This document shows positions 6,583 to 8,970 of a DNA stretch of 8,970 bases, piece after piece. The stretch lies in assembly GCA_902493665.1 (NCBI GenBank), contig CABUQL010000033.1, forward strand, positions 1 to 8,970. Direction: 5' to 3'. A program made the translations under genes and the position numbers. The notes beneath the pieces were generated by a model. It was given only the letters and a program-made list of their open reading frames with translations, ran no database searches and was not told where the DNA came from. The stretch comes from an uncultured Eubacteriales bacterium. GTDB lineage: Bacteria; Bacillota; Clostridia; UMGS1810. How positions within the stretch are numbered: the first letter of the stretch is position 1; every line of letters begins with the position of its first letter.

Positions 6583-7047
6583 TCAGTTAAATCTTCCCGA
6601 TACAAATGACTTAATGTTTCCTGTAAACTTTTCGCTTACCAATGTAACTTCAAGTCTTCTTGTCTGAATCTTAGATCCTTTTTTTGCATAAACCAAAATC
6701 TTGTTGAGTCCGCTTTTTAAAAGAACCTGCTGTGCATAAAGTCCGCTTGCGCCGACAGTTGTTTCTTCAAGTCTTACTCCGCTGAAATATGTAGTAATTT
6801 TTCTGTACATCTGTGTGCTCGGATCGTAAAGATAAATTGCCACGCTTGTTCCCGAAACTGCAGCAGCCGAAACTATACAAGTTGAAATAGTTGTTGTTGT
6901 GCTGAACTGGTCGGGATTTAAAATATCAAACAAATTTGAGCAGTTGCCCGAATATGTTGTTCCCAAAAACTCGGGAGCCGAAGCAAACGATACAAGCGGC
7001 ACCGTAAGAATTACCAAACAAAGTAAAATACATATTAATTTTTTCAT
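6583..7047 (-). CDS. Unknown small secreted protein inside the wal operon
   Basis: I do not recognise this 154-residue protein. It opens with a clear signal peptide: MKK, a hydrophobic core (4-19) and a cleavage region SFASA (20-24), with a cut after A22 most likely. There is no lipobox, LPXTG anchor or second membrane helix, so it should be released or stick to the wall. The mature part holds two cysteines (C36, C57) that could form a disulfide, a Thr/Ser/Ala-rich stretch (49-68), and then alternating beta strands containing VAIYLYDPSTQMYRKI and LNKILVYAKKGSKI. This suggests an Ig-like or similar beta-sandwich binding domain with a basic C-terminal part. The start at 7047 is chosen because of GGGAG (7054-7058) and the signal peptide. 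The frame is open back to 7200, but that ATG lies upstream of the predicted transcript start. It sits between walK and walH, where most Bacillota have no gene. Confidence 0.82.
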   Translation of the reverse strand: MKKLICILLCLVILTVPLVSFASAPEFLGTTYSGNCSNLFDILNPDQFSTTTTISTCIVSAAAVSGTSVAIYLYDPSTQMYRKITTYFSGVRLEETTVGASGLYAQQVLLKSGLNKILVYAKKGSKIQTRRLEVTLVSEKFTGNIKSFVSGRFN

Positions 7048-7191
7048 AACAATCTCCCATTCCGCCATAAGACTTATGCGAAAAAATTCCGCATTGCCGC
7101 AGGCTTTAAAAACCTCTGAAAAATACCCTAAATTAACAACCAAATTTTTAAGCGGAAAATTTGCCGCCGACAAAACTCTATTATTAGTTAT
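7048..7191 (-). other. Long 5' leader of the secreted-protein gene
   Basis: If transcription starts at the TATAAT box described separately, about 140 bases precede the ATG. The minus strand contains AAATTTT and AAAATTT arms around a 7-base loop, and TGCG/CGCA arms close to the ribosome site. Neither matches a known riboswitch. The frame is open here in phase with the gene, but without a ribosome site at its ATG (7200). A weaker alternative promoter, TTGTCG with TAAAAA at 17 bases, also lies in this stretch. Confidence 0.35.
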
Positions 7192-7197
7192 ATTATA
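7192..7197 (-). promoter_or_regulatory. -10 box of a putative WalR-dependent promoter
   Basis: A perfect TATAAT on the minus strand between walK and the secreted-protein gene. At 17 bases upstream (7215-7220) there is only ATATTT instead of TTGACA, so it has no usable -35. The place of the -35 is taken by the TGTAAT direct repeat, as expected for an activator-dependent promoter. The predicted start is near 7185. Confidence 0.6.
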
Positions 7198-7198
7198 C

Positions 7199-7246
7199 AT
7201 TACATATATTACAGAAATATTACAGAATATTTAAAATACAGTAACA
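7199..7246 (-). promoter_or_regulatory. Putative WalR (YycF) binding sites, TGTAAT repeats
   Basis: On the minus strand TGTAAT occurs at 7219-7224 and again at 7208-7213, separated by exactly 5 bases. This fits the published WalR consensus TGTWAH-N5-TGTWAH. A third TGTAAT lies at 7199-7204, and a further half-site TGTTAC at 7241-7246 is two 11-base periods upstream of the first. The main pair covers the missing -35 region, 10 bases upstream of TATAAT. Together with the walK, walH and walI genes around it, this makes feedback control by WalR a strong inference. Confidence 0.68.
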
Positions 7247-7248
7247 TT

Positions 7249-8970
7249 CTAATTTGTAACCGGAAGAATAATTATAACCTCAGTTCCGATTCCGTATTCG
7301 CTGTTTATTGTAATCGTTCCGCCGTGCGCCGTAATTATGTCTTTTGAAATTGCAAGTCCTAAGCCGGTTCCGCCTTTTTCTCTGGACCTTGCCTTGTCAA
7401 CTCTGTAAAATCTTTCAAATATATGCGGCAAATCGTCCTTCGGAATACCTATTCCGTTATCCTTGATTTTAATGTAAACGCTTTTATACATTTTTCCCGT
7501 TGAAACAGTAACTTTTCCGTTTGCAGAGGTATATTTTATTGCGTTTGAAATGATGTTTACAACAACCTGTTCTATTGCGTCGCGGTCGCCCGAAAACTGC
7601 GGTATTAAAACGCTCGGCTCATAAACAAGATTGATATTTTCATTTTTTGCCGTAATTTCAAATCTTTTTACAATATTTTCAATAAGCGACGACATATCAA
7701 ACGTTTCTTTTTTAATTCCTTTTTGCGAATAATCAAGCTTTGACAAAAGAAGAAGGTCTTTTACAAGACGCGTCATTCTGTCGGATTCGTTGTTTATAAC
7801 GTTTAAAAAGCTTTCAAAAATTTCTTTGTTGTAGTCGTCTTCCTCAACACTGTCAAGAAGTGTTTCGGCATATCCTTTTATCGTTGTAAGAGGAGTTCTG
7901 AGCTCGTGTGATACGTTTGCAACAAACTCACGTCTTGATTTGTCAAGTCTTTGCTGCTCGGTGATATCCTGCAAAACAACAACTATACCGCCGAGTTTTC
8001 CTCTCGTTTTTATCTTTGCAAAAAACAGTTTGATTTCCGTGTCTGCCCTTTTTATTGTTTTGTATGTGGTTTTGTCGGCAACGCTTACCTGCGACATTTT
8101 AAGGTCTATTTCATCAAAAATGGTATCAAACTTCATCCGCACAATTCCCGGCGTGCGCATAAGACGCTTTGCAGCGGGATTTATATGTATGAGATGTCCG
8201 TCAACATCAAAAGCCATTACACCGTCCGCCATGTGCTTAAGAATTGTTTCCGTTTTATCAATTTCGCTTTGCTTTTCCTTAAGCGTTTCATTAAGTTTCA
8301 TTGCCATATCGTTAAATGTTCTTGTAAGCTCGCCTATTTCATCACTTGCCCTTACATCAATTGTGTTTCCGAAATCGCCCGATGTAATTCGTCTTGCTTT
8401 TTGTGTCAGCGACGATATCGGCGAAATAATTGTTTTTGAAAGAAGTATTCCGAACGCTACGGAAATGAGTATTCCGAGTCCCAAAGACATATAAATTATC
8501 GACAAAATATTTTGAACAATCGAGTTGACTTCGATTTTTGAGTCTTTTATATAAACAATACAGTTTATATCGTTTCCGTTTAAAAGCGGAACGGCATAAT
8601 CCATATACCCAAGACTTGTTTCTGTGCGGTCGCCGACTTTTCCGTTCATTGCCGCAATAATATTCGGCGAAATTTCCAGAGTTTTTGCAAGGTCAACATT
8701 GCTTCCGTCAATTGCCTTTCCCGTTTTGGCATCGAGAACATAATAGTTTCTGAACGAATCTATTCCTATTTGTCCCTCATAGGCACTAACGTTTGCCATA
8801 ACCTTTTCGACACCGCCGCCCGCATAACTCGAATTAAGCTGCGCCACGTAATCCTCGCTGAAAATACTGTTCATAAGATTTTCAAACTCGTCGTGGTAAA
8901 ACTTGTCAATTCTGTTTATCATAAATGTTCCTATTACAATAATAACCGAAATTGTAAGAAGAACAAACAT
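7249..8970 (-). CDS. walK: WalK (YycG) sensor histidine kinase (5' end cut by window)
   Basis: Membrane sensor kinase of the essential cell-wall pathway, which phosphorylates the response regulator WalR (expected just outside the window). 573 codons are present. The methionine at the window edge already lies in the first membrane helix, so the true start is probably a few to some 20 codons upstream. Seen in order: TM1 (1-18); an extracytoplasmic Cache/PAS-like sensor (about 22-150); TM2 (about 153-178); HAMP (179-231); a linker coil; a cytoplasmic PAS domain (about 241-335); HisKA with SHELRTP and the phospho-accepting H355; and the ATP-binding domain with N-box (N472, N476), G1 DNGIG (504-508), F-box (518-521) and G2 GGTGLGL (533-539). 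All catalytic motifs are intact. PhoR kinases share this layout; the downstream walH and walI decide for WalK. It ends with TAG at 7249-7251. Confidence 0.92.
   Translation of the reverse strand: MFVLLTISVIIVIGTFMINRIDKFYHDEFENLMNSIFSEDYVAQLNSSYAGGGVEKVMANVSAYEGQIGIDSFRNYYVLDAKTGKAIDGSNVDLAKTLEISPNIIAAMNGKVGDRTETSLGYMDYAVPLLNGNDINCIVYIKDSKIEVNSIVQNILSIIYMSLGLGILISVAFGILLSKTIISPISSLTQKARRITSGDFGNTIDVRASDEIGELTRTFNDMAMKLNETLKEKQSEIDKTETILKHMADGVMAFDVDGHLIHINPAAKRLMRTPGIVRMKFDTIFDEIDLKMSQVSVADKTTYKTIKRADTEIKLFFAKIKTRGKLGGIVVVLQDITEQQRLDKSRREFVANVSHELRTPLTTIKGYAETLLDSVEEDDYNKEIFESFLNVINNESDRMTRLVKDLLLLSKLDYSQKGIKKETFDMSSLIENIVKRFEITAKNENINLVYEPSVLIPQFSGDRDAIEQVVVNIISNAIKYTSANGKVTVSTGKMYKSVYIKIKDNGIGIPKDDLPHIFERFYRVDKARSREKGGTGLGLAISKDIITAHGGTITINSEYGIGTEVIIILPVTN

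Noticed and set aside
7048..7200. Start of the secreted protein at the ATG at 7200
   Set aside because: No ribosome site there; it would bury the signal peptide at residue 52 and lies upstream of the predicted transcript start.
7940..8494. Two long plus-strand open frames (184 and 162 codons)
   Set aside because: Both are antisense shadows of walK, which is intact through all kinase motifs.
1..8970. CRISPR array, insertion sequence, tRNA or rRNA
   Set aside because: No regularly spaced repeats, transposase, terminal inverted repeats, cloverleaf or ribosomal RNA sequence was seen on reading either strand.

Overview
The window looks like a chromosomal piece of a low-GC Gram-positive bacterium, probably of class Clostridia (Bacillota). 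Evidence for this is the AT-rich sequence, strong GGAGG-type ribosome binding sites, a WalK-WalH-WalI (YycG-YycH-YycI) cell-wall stress module, and a CsoR-type copper repressor of the clostridial kind. The genus cannot be named from the sequence. Every supported gene lies on the minus strand, so transcription runs from high to low coordinates.

Right half (8970 to 4298): the sensor kinase WalK (its start runs off the window edge), then a small secreted protein I do not recognise, then WalH and WalI. In Bacillus, WalH and WalI are membrane-anchored proteins that restrain or tune WalK. The unknown gene sits where WalH normally follows WalK directly. It is preceded by its own TATAAT box and a TGTAAT-N5-TGTAAT direct repeat that fits the published WalR binding consensus, so it may be a target of the pathway it is embedded in.

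Middle (4297 to 3300): a YbaB/EbfC nucleoid-associated protein standing alone instead of in its usual dnaX-ybaB-recR setting, with hairpins on both sides. It is followed by a 58-codon remnant of the C-terminal end of a larger, probably carbohydrate-active, protein, and another strong hairpin. This strip looks like a rearranged junction.

Left half (3250 to 1): copper handling. A cytosolic, cysteine-containing protein with two DUF305 domains has its own promoter and terminator. Next comes csoR, behind a consensus sigma-A promoter (TTGACA-17-TATAAT) with two copper-operator-like inverted repeats, one in the spacer and one just after the -10 box. Last is a CopA-type Cu(I)-exporting P-type ATPase, cut by the window edge within its last transmembrane region. 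The simple model is that copper-free CsoR silences csoR-copA, and Cu(I) releases it so that CopA exports the metal. The DUF305 protein could bind or buffer copper in the cytosol.
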